Positions 1 to 8,724 are shown, counted from the stretch's first letter. The stretch is DNA of 33,381 nucleotides from Verrucomicrobiales bacterium (GCA_024638765.1 JAHEJT010000037.1:1-33381); one strand, 5' to 3'. Program-made: numbers and translations. Notes: generated from the sequence alone by a model not told the origin.

Positions 1-861
1 GGGCGGGGGAAACCCGAGGACGGTGCGGCCGCGGTAAGTGCTGCGCACGGGTTCGCGGATTTTCATGCGATAATTCGCGAAATCTTCTTCGGTGATGAGG
101 CCGCCGTGCTTCGCCATCCAGCCGGCGGTTTTTTTTGCGACGAAACCCCGATAGAAATGGTCGAGACCGGCTGCGGCGATGTTGCGATAGGTATGCGCGA
201 GATCACTCTGAATCAGAATATCGCCTTCTTCCCTTGGGCTCCCGTCTTCACGCAGCAGGATGGAAGCGGAATAAGGAAAGGCGCGAATGGATTCGGCGAC
301 GCTGCGGCACCGGCGCGCCCAGATGTCGTCGACGGGAAAACCACGCGCGGCGATTTCCGCTGCGGGGAGGATGAGTTCCTCGAGCGGGAGGGTGCCGAAG
401 GCGCGCAGGGCGTGATCGTAAACCGCCAGAGCACCCGGCACGCCGGAAGCGAGCGGGCCGGTTTGGGAGAGATCGGTCCGGGCGATGCCGTCGCGCACGA
501 ACATATCACGGTGGGCGGCGGCGGGCGCCATCTCCCGGCCGTCGAGGGCGATGGTTTCACCTTTGGGAGTATGGATCAGCATGAAGCAGCCGCCGCCGAT
601 CCCCGAATTGTGCCCTTCGACGACCCCGAGGGTGAGCGCGGCGGCCACTGCAGCGTCGACGGCGTTGCCGCCCTGCTGGTAGGTGAGAATCGCGGCGCGT
701 GTGGCGATGGGGTGTGAGGTCACCACGATGGCGTTGGAGGCGGTGGCGTGATGCCGGGCCGCGGGAGGGAGGACCGGTCCGGGTGACTCTGTCTGCTCGC
801 GGGGGCCGCAGGCAACCAGCAGGATCAGGAACAGGGCGGCGGTGTAAAATCGAAAACGCAT
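1..861 (-). CDS. Gamma-glutamyltransferase family lipoprotein, 3' part cut by window edge
   Basis: This reading frame is open from an ATG at 861 down to base 1 (287 codons), so the gene is cut by the window edge. The N-terminus MRFRFYTAALFLILLVACG is a lipoprotein signal with a lipobox ending in Cys18. The following sequence is typical of the gamma-glutamyltranspeptidase large subunit: HHATASNAIVVTSHP, then a QGGNAVDAAVAAALTLGVVE block, then HNSGIGGGCFMLIH, and at the window edge GFPPP, which begins the family's PPPSSGG motif. These enzymes cleave or transfer the gamma-glutamyl group of glutathione-like peptides outside the cytoplasm after autocleavage at a Thr; that Thr lies beyond the window. 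The start is 115 bp from the divergent oxidoreductase start at 977. The apparent + strand frame at 106-717 is its antisense shadow. Confidence 0.9.
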   Translation of the reverse strand, partial: MRFRFYTAALFLILLVACGPREQTESPGPVLPPAARHHATASNAIVVTSHPIATRAAILTYQQGGNAVDAAVAAALTLGVVEGHNSGIGGGCFMLIHTPKGETIALDGREMAPAAAHRDMFVRDGIARTDLSQTGPLASGVPGALAVYDHALRAFGTLPLEELILPAAEIAARGFPVDDIWARRCRSVAESIRAFPYSASILLREDGSPREEGDILIQSDLAHTYRNIAAAGLDHFYRGFVAKKTAGWMAKHGGLITEEDFANYRMKIREPVRSTYRGRTVLGFPPP

Positions 862-976
862 GAGTAGTTTTGGAAGCCGTATGGTGGCCGGTATCCTGTG
901 CCGGGAACGCCTTTGGCCGGAGCTCCAGAATGCAGAAACTGCGAAAGAATGCAAAGCTCCCAGCCGTTCTAAGGAC

Positions 977-2341
977 ATGTCCCGATCCACGAAGAAATCC
1001 CTGACCCGTCGTTCCTTCATTCGCACATCCGCCGGCGCCGGCGCCGCAGTGGCCGCACCTTATCTCGGCTGGAAGACAACCGCTTCCGGAGCTGCGCCCA
1101 GCAAAGACATTCGCATCGCCTCTTTCGGGGCGGCAGGCCGCGCCTTTGGCGATATCTCTTCAATGATGCGAGTGCCCGGCACCACGCTGGTGGCGGTGGC
1201 GGAAGTCGATTCCAATCAGCTTGTGAAACTGAATACCGGATATGCGGACGCGAAAGTGTATACGGACTGGCGCGAGTTGCTCGAGAAGGAGGAGAAGCAC
1301 ATTGATGCCGTCCTTGTGGGGACACCGGATCACATGCATGCGCCCATATCGATGAGTGCGATGCAATTGGGCAAGGCGGTGTATTGCGAGAAACCGTTGA
1401 CGCGCACGCTGCGCGAATCGCGCGCCCTGCGCGAGTATGCGGCGGGCAATGGGATTGTCACTCAGATGGGCAACCAGGCGGCTTCGGGATCGGGAAACAA
1501 AACCGCGGTGAAGCTCCTTCGCGGTGGCGTGGTCGGTAAGGTGAAATCGGTGCACAGCATGAATCCCAAGTCCTGGGGCTCCATGGAACCCCTGCCGGGG
1601 GCGGAGGAAGCGGTGCCCGCATCCCTTGATTGGGATGTCTGGCTCGGGGTCGGGAGGGAACGTCCTTACATCGGCAAAGAATTTCATCCCAAGAACTGGC
1701 GCAAGCGCATCGGCTACGGCACGGGCACGCTGGGAGACATGGGTTGCCACATTTATCATCCCTGGTTCATGGGTCTCAAAGCCCGGGCGCCCCTGAGCGT
1801 GGTGTCCCTGGGACCGGGCCCGGTTGACGGCGACAGTTGGCCCATCGATGCGAAGGTGCGTTACGTTTTCCCGGGTAACGATCTCAGCGGCGGGAAGTCT
1901 TACGAAATGACGTGGTATGACGGCGCCCAGTTTCCGCCCGGAGAAGTGGCCGAAGCCGTGGGTGGAATGGAGAATATTCCCAAGAGCGGCAGCGTGGTGA
2001 TCGGGACCGAGGGCGCCCTCGTCATTCCCCACGGAGGCAATGCCGAACTGGGGATCTATCGCGACGGCGTGCGTTCGGACGAGGAGTTCAAATCCCCGCG
2101 TGGGACGGATCACCACGGGACTTTCGCGGATGCGATTCGCGGCGACGGAAAGGCGCCGATTTCAAATTTCTCTTACAGCGGGTGGATGACGGAAGCAGTC
2201 CTGCTGGGGACGGTGGCCTTGCGGCTTCCGGGAGAAAAACTGCAGTGGGACGCGAAGAAGATGCGGTTCAACAACTCCAAGAAGGCCAGCGCGATGGTTG
2301 GGGACACCTATCGCGAGGGATGGGAAGTGGAGGGGTTATAG
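977..2341 (+). CDS. Tat-exported Gfo/Idh/MocA family oxidoreductase
   Basis: The product has 454 residues from the ATG at 977. This start is preferred over the upstream ATG at 860 because it places a twin-arginine signal (LTRRSFIRTSAG) at the N-terminus; the earlier start would overlap the divergent transferase start codon. A Rossmann fold opens at DIRIASFGAAGRAF (G51 to F57) and the family's EKP motif is CEKPLT (E138 to P140). Such enzymes are NAD(P)-dependent and act on sugars, inositols or amino sugars. Tat-exported members are abundant in PVC bacteria and probably carry tightly bound cofactor; some GH109 glycosidases look alike, so hydrolysis of a glycan is an alternative. The gene converges with the sulfatase across a 353-bp gap. 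Confidence 0.88.
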   Translation: MSRSTKKSLTRRSFIRTSAGAGAAVAAPYLGWKTTASGAAPSKDIRIASFGAAGRAFGDISSMMRVPGTTLVAVAEVDSNQLVKLNTGYADAKVYTDWRELLEKEEKHIDAVLVGTPDHMHAPISMSAMQLGKAVYCEKPLTRTLRESRALREYAAGNGIVTQMGNQAASGSGNKTAVKLLRGGVVGKVKSVHSMNPKSWGSMEPLPGAEEAVPASLDWDVWLGVGRERPYIGKEFHPKNWRKRIGYGTGTLGDMGCHIYHPWFMGLKARAPLSVVSLGPGPVDGDSWPIDAKVRYVFPGNDLSGGKSYEMTWYDGAQFPPGEVAEAVGGMENIPKSGSVVIGTEGALVIPHGGNAELGIYRDGVRSDEEFKSPRGTDHHGTFADAIRGDGKAPISNFSYSGWMTEAVLLGTVALRLPGEKLQWDAKKMRFNNSKKASAMVGDTYREGWEVEGL

Positions 2342-2694
2342 ACTTCCGATTGAGGATTGAGGATTTCCGCAGTCCGAACCCTGCGACCTCATCAGGGGCT
2401 AAACTCTTTTTAAACCGCAGATAACTCAGATAAGCGCAGATTTTTTAAGTTAAACGCGGTCCTGATCAGTATCAGCGTCCATTCGCGTTGCATTCTGAAT
2501 TTCTTTGACGCAGATCAACGCAGATGATGCGCAAATGACCGCAAATCAATCGCCACCCATCGGTGCGATCTGCGATCTTTCATCTTCAATCTTCGATCCG
2601 CTCTGGCGAAGCCGGCATTCAGGCCTCTTCTCGGATTCCCATCTGAACCATCTGTGTCATCTGCGGTCACAATCCGATTCAAGCGGCGGCGCGC
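2342..2694. repeat. Intergenic gap with drifting CGCAGAT/CGCAAAT word repeats
   Basis: This gap lies between two convergent genes and has no supported gene. It contains degenerate runs of related short words: CCGCAGATAACTCAGATAAG near 2415, then ACGCAGATCAACGCAGATGA near 2510, and a reversed version (ATCTGTGTCATCTGCGG) near 2650. The reversed order at the two ends makes the stretch weakly palindromic. I know such word-drift repeats from intergenic DNA of environmental Verrucomicrobiota and relatives; no function is assigned. Confidence 0.5.
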
Positions 2695-4179
2695 CTATCC
2701 CGAGAGCCGATCGAGGTGGGCGCTGGTCTTGGGATGCTGCGTGTAGGGATCGCCGTGGCGCCGGCCGTAAGCCTTCAGTTCCTTGGCCAGCTTGCGGACC
2801 ACCTTGCGGTGTTTTTCGTCGGAGACGAAGTTGGTAAGTTCGTCGGGGTCTTCCTCGAGATCGAGCAACCAGGGCTCGTCGCCCGCGGAGAGGATTAGTT
2901 TGTATCGTGGTGTCACCGCGGAGACCCAGCCCGACTTATCGCCGGGATTCCCCGTGCTGCGCATGAAGGTGACGTCCTTCCAATCGCCGGGCGCTTTTTC
3001 GGCCGCGAGCAAACCGGACACATTGCGTCCTTCCTCTTTGCCGGAGGTCTCGATTCCCATCAAGGCCAGGGCAGTGGGAAGGAAATCCACGGTATTCAGC
3101 ACCTCGCCGACGCGGGTGCCGGCGGGGATTTTTTCAGGAAAGCGGATCACGAAGGGAATCTTGGCGGAGGCTTCCATGGGGACTCCCTTATTCTGGCGGC
3201 CGTGCTCGCCGCGCATGTCGCCGTGATCGGCGGTAAAAACGAGGATGGTGTTCTCGAGAAGATTCCTGGTGCGCAGGGCGTCCATGAGGCGGCCGACGTT
3301 GTCGTCGATGCATTTGATCATCCCATGGTAACTGGCCATCTTATATCCGCAACGCGGCTGGGGCTGGGCCCAACTCGGAACTCCTTCCGTCGCCTTGCCG
3401 TAGGTGCGCGGTTTTTCGACGATGGAATCGTCGAACATGGTGTCGTAAGGGGCCCGCACGGTATCCGGACCGTGCGGGTCCGGGATGCTGAGCATGTAAC
3501 AGAAGGGGGTGTCTTTGTTCTTCTCGATAAATTCGATGGCTTTATCAGTCAGAAAATCGGTGGCAAAAGATTCTTTGTCGGCGCCTTTGACGTCGTAACT
3601 GGGGCCGCCCTTCTTGTCTCGTGCCTTGACGCGGGGTCCTTCCGGGGTGTCTTCGAATTGTTTCCAGTGCCCGCGATTAAACATGTAGCGGTTGTCGGAG
3701 AACCCGAATTTCCTTTCCGGTCCCCACTGGGGTTTTTCATGTCCGTCGAGGTGCCATTTGCCGGCGTATCCCGTGGCATACCCGTTTTGGCCAAGAATTT
3801 CCGCGAACGTGACGATGCCGTCATCGAGGGCGATGTTGTTGGTGGTGACGGGCGTGTTCTGGGGGAAGCGGCCGGAGACGAAGGAAGAGCGCGAGGGTGA
3901 GCACACCGGGGTGGCGGCGTACATTTTGGTGCCGATGGCGCCTTCGTGGGCGATGGAATCGATGTGGGGCGTTTCGCAGACGGCCTTGGGACCCCACATG
4001 AAAGCTTGTTCCGGCGAAAGCGTCTCGCGGTAACAGCCGAGAGTGCGGAAATTCAATTCGTCGCAGTGGACGATAACGAGGTTGGGTTTCTTGCCGGGGG
4101 CGGCGCCTGCGAGTGAGGGGGCAAGGGCGGTGCTGGCGGCGGCGGCGGTGGAGGCTTGGAGGAACTTGCGGCGTTTCAT
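2695..4179 (-). CDS. Tat-exported type I sulfatase
   Basis: The product has 494 residues. It begins with a Tat signal (MKRRKFLQAS plus an alanine-rich stretch). The sulfatase domain opens with PNLVIVHCDE (metal ligands D40, E41). The formylglycine signature is CSPSR at residues 93-97, a cysteine-type site needing the formylglycine-generating enzyme. GKWHLDG and the later DHGDMRGEHG motif complete the metal and sulfate site. The substrate is probably a sulfated polysaccharide or sugar. It converges with the oxidoreductase, so the two are not an operon, but both fit polysaccharide breakdown. A perfect 44-bp palindrome lies 67 bp upstream of the start. Confidence 0.93.
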   Translation of the reverse strand: MKRRKFLQASTAAAASTALAPSLAGAAPGKKPNLVIVHCDELNFRTLGCYRETLSPEQAFMWGPKAVCETPHIDSIAHEGAIGTKMYAATPVCSPSRSSFVSGRFPQNTPVTTNNIALDDGIVTFAEILGQNGYATGYAGKWHLDGHEKPQWGPERKFGFSDNRYMFNRGHWKQFEDTPEGPRVKARDKKGGPSYDVKGADKESFATDFLTDKAIEFIEKNKDTPFCYMLSIPDPHGPDTVRAPYDTMFDDSIVEKPRTYGKATEGVPSWAQPQPRCGYKMASYHGMIKCIDDNVGRLMDALRTRNLLENTILVFTADHGDMRGEHGRQNKGVPMEASAKIPFVIRFPEKIPAGTRVGEVLNTVDFLPTALALMGIETSGKEEGRNVSGLLAAEKAPGDWKDVTFMRSTGNPGDKSGWVSAVTPRYKLILSAGDEPWLLDLEEDPDELTNFVSDEKHRKVVRKLAKELKAYGRRHGDPYTQHPKTSAHLDRLSG

Positions 4180-4246
4180 CGAGCCAGTTAATCGGGAAAC
4201 GGGGATGGTTGGTAGGAAAATATCCGCGGGCCCGGGGGGAGAGGGC

Positions 4247-4290
4247 GATGTAACATTTTTTCATACAATTGTATGAAAAAATGTTACATC
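4247..4290. promoter_or_regulatory. Perfect 44-bp palindrome upstream of the sulfatase
   Basis: Bases 4247-4290 read identically on both strands over 44 bases. The arms begin GATGTAACATTTTTTC and meet at a central CAATTG. The element is AT-rich in a GC-rich setting and starts 67 bp before the sulfatase ATG. It could be an operator for a dimeric regulator, a cruciform, or a bidirectional terminator because each arm contains a run of six T or A. I see no convincing -35/-10 pair in it. Confidence 0.7.
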
Positions 4291-4556
4291 ACGCGATCGC
4301 AAGACGCGGGGGGATCGCGTGGTGGAATGGGGTGAGGAGGATGAGGGAGGAGGTGGTGGGAGATGGAAGATGGGAGATGAAAGACCTGTCCTCCGTAGCC
4401 TCGGCGAAGGAGGATGGGAGATGGGAGATGGGAGAGTTCAGGGTTCACGGTTGAGACTAGAGGCAGGAGAAGCGGGATGCCGATAACCGATAACCGATAA
4501 CCGATAACTGATAACCGATAACTTATAACTGATAACTTATAACTGATAACCGGCTT
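4291..4556. repeat. Low-complexity word repeats (GGGAGAT and GATAACC families)
   Basis: Two blocks of short drifting repeats follow the palindrome. The first, about 4356-4436, repeats GGGAGATG-type words and is interrupted by an imperfect palindrome, TCCTCCGTAGCCTCGGCGAA followed by GGAGGA, of a kind common as small mobile palindromes in this group. The second, about 4479-4552, is a tandem array of GATAACC, GATAACT and TTATAACT words. There is no supported coding sequence. The style resembles the tRNA-array spacers, with other words. Confidence 0.6.
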
Positions 4557-4640
4557 CATCCTTGCGCGCGGGGGCTTTTTGACGGATAAGAGTGGCCCCA
4601 GTCGCGCTGGAGCGCGCAATGATTTACCGAGGATAACAGT

Positions 4641-5246
4641 TTGGAAATTGCCTGTCTTGATTTGGAAGGGGTCCTGGTCCCGGAGATCTGGATTAATGTG
4701 GCCGAGCGCACCGGGATCGAGGAGTTGCGCGCGACGACCCGGGATATTCCCGATTACGATGTCCTCATGAAGCAACGGCTGCGGATTCTGGAGGAGCAGG
4801 GGCTCGGGCTTCCTCAGATTCAGGAAGTGATCGACGGCATGGGGCCGCTGGAGGGCGCGCGGGAATTTCTGCACTGGCTCAAAGAGCGGTTCCAGGTGGT
4901 GATCTTATCCGACACCTTTTACGATTTCGCCGCGCCCTTGATGCGTCAGCTCGATTACCCGACGCTATTTTGTCATCGGCTCAGCGTGGACGCTGAGGGA
5001 AAGATCACGGATTATCAACTGCGCATGCCGGATCAGAAGCGGGAGGCGGTCAAGGGATTCCACGCTTTAAAATTCCGGGTGATTGCCGCGGGGGATTCTT
5101 ACAATGACACCACCATGCTTTCGGAGGCGGATGCCGGGATTTTGTTTCAGCCCCCGGACAACGTCATCGAGGAATTTCCGCAGTTCCCGGTGACTCGGAC
5201 TTACGAGGAGTTGCAGGCGGAATTTCTCGCGGCGAGTGTGCGTTGA
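4641..5246 (+). CDS. thrH: Bifunctional phosphoserine phosphatase/homoserine phosphotransferase ThrH
   Basis: The product has 201 residues and is recognisable along its whole length as ThrH, a HAD-superfamily enzyme that dephosphorylates phosphoserine and can pass the phosphate to homoserine. HAD motif I is DLEGV (D7 as nucleophile), the ATTRDIPDYDVLMKQRL block is characteristic of the family, motif II is LSDTF (89-93), and the acidic motif is GDSYND (151-156). The start codon is TTG at 4641, supported by a GAGG ribosome-binding site about 8 bases upstream and by the family's MEIACLDLEG N-terminus. It converges with the antiporter, 25 bp apart. It acts in the cytoplasm in serine/threonine metabolism. 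Confidence 0.95.
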   Translation: MEIACLDLEGVLVPEIWINVAERTGIEELRATTRDIPDYDVLMKQRLRILEEQGLGLPQIQEVIDGMGPLEGAREFLHWLKERFQVVILSDTFYDFAAPLMRQLDYPTLFCHRLSVDAEGKITDYQLRMPDQKREAVKGFHALKFRVIAAGDSYNDTTMLSEADAGILFQPPDNVIEEFPQFPVTRTYEELQAEFLAASVR

Positions 5247-5271
5247 TATCCGTGGACGCGGCGCTCCTGAT

Positions 5272-7116
5272 TCAGGCGCTGGCGATGTCCGGGGAGCTGT
5301 CGGACTTCGAATCGCGGGCGGGGACCAGGAATATGAGGGTGTCTCCGGCAGAAGGGGCCGGGGAATCCGGCGTTTGAATGTGCAGGACGCCATTGCTGCG
5401 CAGCGCGAAGAGGACGAGAGCCTCGGGCCCGTTTTCTTTCCGGAATGCATCGTAGGTGAACTCGGAAGTGAGGGTGGTTTTTTTCACCTGGTTGCCCTGG
5501 CGCTCCCTTTTGTAGAGGTCCGAAAATGACGGTGTGCCCTCGAAGAGTAATCGCCCGGTCAATTCCTGGGAAAGACGGTCGCGGGCTTTTTCTCCGGGAT
5601 CGATGTGATTGAGCTGGTAGACATTGGAGTGCCCGAAGACCGGGTTGAAGGCAAGGCAGGCCATGGCGTTGACGTGATCGTTGGGAGTCACGGCGAGCAT
5701 GCGGCCGATGCCCGAGTGGTCCAGTTCATCGGTGACGTATTCCGACATGATGCTGGCGTTGACGGCGGTGAGGCCTTGCATGCGGGCGCGCGCGGTGGCT
5801 GCGTAATTGGCATCGACGAGGACGACGCGGATACCGAGTTCCTGGAGGATGCGCGCGCTTTCGATGGCCCAATCGGTGATGCCCGCGATGAGGAGTCCCT
5901 GCGGATTGCGCACTGCGAGTTGCAGTCGCCGGGCGAGGGGAGCGGCGAGCAGACCGTAAAACGCGACTGTGCCGACAATGACGGTGTAGGTAACCGGCAC
6001 AAGTTTGGAGGCTTCCGCCGCGATGGCAGGGGAGATGGGTTCGGCGCCGTGGCCTTCGGCGAGTTCCAGGGCGAAGATGGCGGAGACGGCTGCCGCGACG
6101 ATGCCGCGCGGTGCCATGAAGGCGAGGAAGATCTTTTCGGCGCCGCTGAGTTTGGAGCCCATCGTGCAAAAGATGACAGCGGCGGGCCGGACGACGACGA
6201 TGAGAGCGAGGAGAAAGAGCAGTGCTTCCTTCCAGACCGCGGCGAGATCGTCGAGAGTAATCCGTCCTCCGAGGATAATGAAGAGGCTGCTGATGAGGAG
6301 GACGCGCAGGTTTTCTTTGAACTCGATGATGTGCCGGACTTTGGCGTGTTGTTGGTTGGCGAGGACGACTCCGAGGACGGTGACGGTGACGAGACCGGAT
6401 TCCGCTTTTAGAAGATTGGAGATGGTGAAGACCAGGGCGCCGGCGGTCAGGATGACGACGCTTTGAAGGAAATCGGGCACCCAGTGATGCCGAAGGAGAA
6501 ATTGAAGGAATTTCGCGGCCACAAAACCAAGCACACCGCCGATAAAGAAGGTGGTCGCGATCTGCAGCGGGATATCCCGGAGGCCGGCATCGGGCGCGGC
6601 GGTGATGACGGACTGGAAAATGACGACGGCCAAGATGGCGCCGACGGGATCGATGACGATGCTTTCCCACTTGAGGATGGCGCCGATGCGCTGCTTTGGT
6701 TTGACGGAGCGCAGGATTGGACCGATGACGGTGGGACCGGTGACCACGAGGATGGCGCCGATGAGGGCGCTCATGTTCCATCCGAAGCCGAGGGTATAAC
6801 GGGCGGCGATCGCGGAGAGAATCCAGGTGACGAGGGCGCCCACCGAAATGAGGCGCAGGATGGAAGGGCCGCCTTCCCGGAGCTCGCGGAACTGGAGAGT
6901 GAGACCGCCCTCGAGGAGGATGACGGCGACGGATAGCGAGACGATGGCAAAGAGGGTGGGTTCGTGCAGGTATTCCTCCTGTGGGAACCAGTGGCCGGCG
7001 GCAAAGCCGAAGCCGAGGAGGAGAAGAATGGAAGGGAGCCGGAACTTCCAGGCGAGCCACTGGGCGGTGATGCCGAGCGCGAGGATCGCGGTGAAATAGA
7101 TCAGTCTTTCCTCCAT
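5272..7116 (-). CDS. CPA-type Na+(K+)/H+ antiporter with cytoplasmic TrkA-like domain
   Basis: The product has about 614 residues from the ATG at 7116 (MEERLIYFTAIL); a GTG nine codons earlier is possible but adds only a polar tail. The first ~400 residues are a chain of hydrophobic segments of the NhaP/KefB-like fold, with conserved stretches LPSILLLLGFGFAAGHW, AVILLEGGL, VTGPTVIGPILR, ESIVIDPVGAI and MAPRGIVAAAVSA. The ESIVIDPVGA stretch places the two acidic transport residues. After about residue 410 comes a Rossmann-like TrkA-N domain (GLLIAGITDWAIESARIL, then VVLVDAN) and a TrkA-C-like tail. The substrate cation cannot be told from sequence. Confidence 0.9.
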   Translation of the reverse strand: MEERLIYFTAILALGITAQWLAWKFRLPSILLLLGFGFAAGHWFPQEEYLHEPTLFAIVSLSVAVILLEGGLTLQFRELREGGPSILRLISVGALVTWILSAIAARYTLGFGWNMSALIGAILVVTGPTVIGPILRSVKPKQRIGAILKWESIVIDPVGAILAVVIFQSVITAAPDAGLRDIPLQIATTFFIGGVLGFVAAKFLQFLLRHHWVPDFLQSVVILTAGALVFTISNLLKAESGLVTVTVLGVVLANQQHAKVRHIIEFKENLRVLLISSLFIILGGRITLDDLAAVWKEALLFLLALIVVVRPAAVIFCTMGSKLSGAEKIFLAFMAPRGIVAAAVSAIFALELAEGHGAEPISPAIAAEASKLVPVTYTVIVGTVAFYGLLAAPLARRLQLAVRNPQGLLIAGITDWAIESARILQELGIRVVLVDANYAATARARMQGLTAVNASIMSEYVTDELDHSGIGRMLAVTPNDHVNAMACLAFNPVFGHSNVYQLNHIDPGEKARDRLSQELTGRLLFEGTPSFSDLYKRERQGNQVKKTTLTSEFTYDAFRKENGPEALVLFALRSNGVLHIQTPDSPAPSAGDTLIFLVPARDSKSDSSPDIASA

Positions 7117-7143
7117 GTGAGAGCCGCGGGATCGCGCGCACAC

Positions 7144-7388
7144 TCTAACAGGATTTATTCAGGAAGGGAACAGAAAGTAGCGGCGGCATTATCCGGCTTC
7201 GCCGGCTCTGCAGATTGACTTCGTATATGGTGTCGCGCTTCGCGCGTGGCAGTCTGCCGCCGGACAAATTGGGAATGGCGGCAGCCTCCTTCGCCAAGGC
7301 TTCCGCCGCCGCTCTTCGAGCTATGGCGAGACAAGTCGGGGGGCCAGGGGAAGCCGCCACTACTTCAGCGCATCTGCTACAGCACACC
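7144..7388. repeat. Cluster of small palindromes between antiporter and pilin genes
   Basis: This 245-bp gap contains several short hairpins: CCGGCTTCGCCGG near 7193, GCGCTTCGCGCG near 7234, GGCAGTCTGCC near 7247, and a CCTTCGCCAAGGCTTC ... GCTATGGCGAGACAAG element near 7290-7340. The last resembles small palindromic repeats dispersed in Verrucomicrobiota genomes. There is no coding evidence. Any terminator for the pilin unit would lie here. Confidence 0.45.
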
Positions 7389-7793
7389 CTAGATACCGCT
7401 GCTGTCGTAGATGAGGCGGAGTTCGTCGAGGTCGTAGACGACATCGAGGTATTGGGCCGCGAGGGCGACCTCGGTGTCGGTTAGACCGGGCACCTGGTAA
7501 AATCCTTCCGTCATGAGGGGATCATCGACGTTAAGGCCTTCCCGGAGCAGACGGATGGTGGCCTCCACCCCTCCCATGGATTCGGGGATGACGTGGGCGA
7601 CTCCGAGTGAGGCGAGCGTATTGGAAACAGTCTGAATGCGCTGGGCATTGTTCTTGGTCTTGGCGACTTTAGCCCGGCCGCTGAGGTTTCCGACGGTGGG
7701 AAGCGCGATTGCGGAGAGAATGCCGATCGCCAGGATGACGAGAAGCATCTCCTGGATCGTGAATCCTTTCATTTTGTCGGCGGATTTGTGCAT
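7389..7793 (-). CDS. Type IV pilin-like protein with class III prepilin leader
   Basis: The product has 134 residues. The N-terminus MHKSADKMKG|FTIQEMLLVILAIG shows a short positively charged leader ending in Gly, Phe as the first mature residue, Glu at +5 and then a hydrophobic helix: the prepilin cleavage and N-methylation signature. The start at 7793 is chosen over the Met at 7772 because it supplies the full leader. The C-terminal ~95 residues match no family I know and include FYQVPGLTDTEVALAAQYLD. It lies 15 bp after the proline-rich repeat gene and is probably co-transcribed with it. It may be a minor pseudopilin rather than a major pilin. Confidence 0.85.
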   Translation of the reverse strand: MHKSADKMKGFTIQEMLLVILAIGILSAIALPTVGNLSGRAKVAKTKNNAQRIQTVSNTLASLGVAHVIPESMGGVEATIRLLREGLNVDDPLMTEGFYQVPGLTDTEVALAAQYLDVVYDLDELRLIYDSSGI

Positions 7794-7808
7794 CGATTAA
7801 GCTCGGTC

Positions 7809-8639
7809 TTACTGGGCGTCGAGGACGCTCTGGCGGTCGCCGGATGAGAGAGGCGCGGTGCCGTCATCCACCAGGATGAGAATTTCCGGCGGCAGCGGGC
7901 TGTTATCGATCAGAATGGTCTTGAGATCGCTGGTGTTCATGGGGACGGCCATGTAGATGGCACTGTTGAGCACTTCTCTGGGCAGCGGGTAGTTCTCCTC
8001 GAGGACGGCCTTGAGATCGGAAGTGTTCATCGGTGGATCGCGATCAACGGCCGCCACCATCACTTCGACAGCTAACGGCGATTCTGCGATGAGCAGCGAT
8101 TTCAAGTCGCTGGAATCCATGGCAGGAACCATGTTGATGGCATCCGTGAGAGGCCCATTCGAAGCTGGGTCCGTGGGATCGTCCGGCGGCGGCGGATCCG
8201 TGGGATCGTCAGGCGGAGGCGGATCGGACGAGCCGTCCCCGGGCGGGGGAGGATCGGTGCTGCTGCTGCCGTCGTCCGGGGGTAAACCGGTGGATCCGGC
8301 ATTCACTTCTGCGGCCACGGCAGCTCCGAGCACGCGCGCTTGCTGTTCCGGGGAAAGGCGGGAAAGGGTGCGGGCCAGGCGACTGGCGTAAACCATGTGT
8401 TCCGACGGAGGATGCCCGGAATCAAGGGAGATTTTTTCGGCGATAACCGCGGCGGGATCGGGACCCGGCGTGGAAGTGCCTGAGGAAAAAAGCGGGAAAG
8501 CCAGCATCCCGAGGATGAGGTTCGTCAGCGAGCCGTGGAAGGATATCCGGGGCGTTTTCAACGCTTTTCCGTAAAGAAAGGCAGGGCGCGCGGCCTCTGG
8601 GCCCGCGGGAAAGCCGGGCTGCTGACAGACAAAGAGCAA
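7809..8639 (-). CDS. Secreted proline-rich protein with ~30-residue SDLK repeats
   Basis: The frame runs from a TTG at 8639, or from an internal start nearer the hydrophobic stretch GSLTNLILGMLAFPLF, a probable signal peptide. A linker at residues ~115-160 is very rich in Pro, Asp and Ser (PPPPDDPTDP units). It is followed by repeats of about 30 residues: MDSSDLKSLLIAESPLAVEV, MNTSDLKAVLEENYPLPREV, MNTSDLKTILIDNSPLPPEI, and a decayed LSSGDRQSVL at the end. I do not recognise the family. Its position directly before a pilin gene suggests a surface protein, perhaps assembled with or displayed by the pilus. The start codon is uncertain. Confidence 0.7.
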   Translation of the reverse strand: MLFVCQQPGFPAGPEAARPAFLYGKALKTPRISFHGSLTNLILGMLAFPLFSSGTSTPGPDPAAVIAEKISLDSGHPPSEHMVYASRLARTLSRLSPEQQARVLGAAVAAEVNAGSTGLPPDDGSSSTDPPPPGDGSSDPPPPDDPTDPPPPDDPTDPASNGPLTDAINMVPAMDSSDLKSLLIAESPLAVEVMVAAVDRDPPMNTSDLKAVLEENYPLPREVLNSAIYMAVPMNTSDLKTILIDNSPLPPEILILVDDGTAPLSSGDRQSVLDAQ

Positions 8640-8656
8640 TCCCGTAACTATTACAA

Positions 8657-8685
8657 TTGATACTATTAATTTATTTTATTATAAT
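8657..8685 (+). promoter_or_regulatory. Near-consensus sigma70 promoter for the hybrid kinase
   Basis: TTGATA at 8657-8662 and a perfect TATAAT at 8680-8685 are separated by 17 bases. The stretch 8650-8690 is strongly AT-rich in a GC-rich genome. The expected transcript start near 8692 lies about 33 bases before the kinase start. The same AT-rich stretch probably also drives the divergent pilin unit, but only a poor match (TTGATT with TAATAG) is seen on the other strand. Confidence 0.75.
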
Positions 8686-8724
8686 AATCAAATAGATTCC
8701 GGGCGTGATCGCACGTTTTTTCCA

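Noticed and set aside
106-717. A 203-residue open frame on the + strand
   Set aside because: It lies opposite the gamma-glutamyltransferase gene, which has clear family motifs; the + frame has no family features and is an antisense shadow common in GC-rich DNA.
860-976. N-terminal extension of the Gfo/Idh/MocA protein from the ATG at 860
   Set aside because: It would put 39 unrelated residues before a Tat signal and overlap the divergent transferase start codon.
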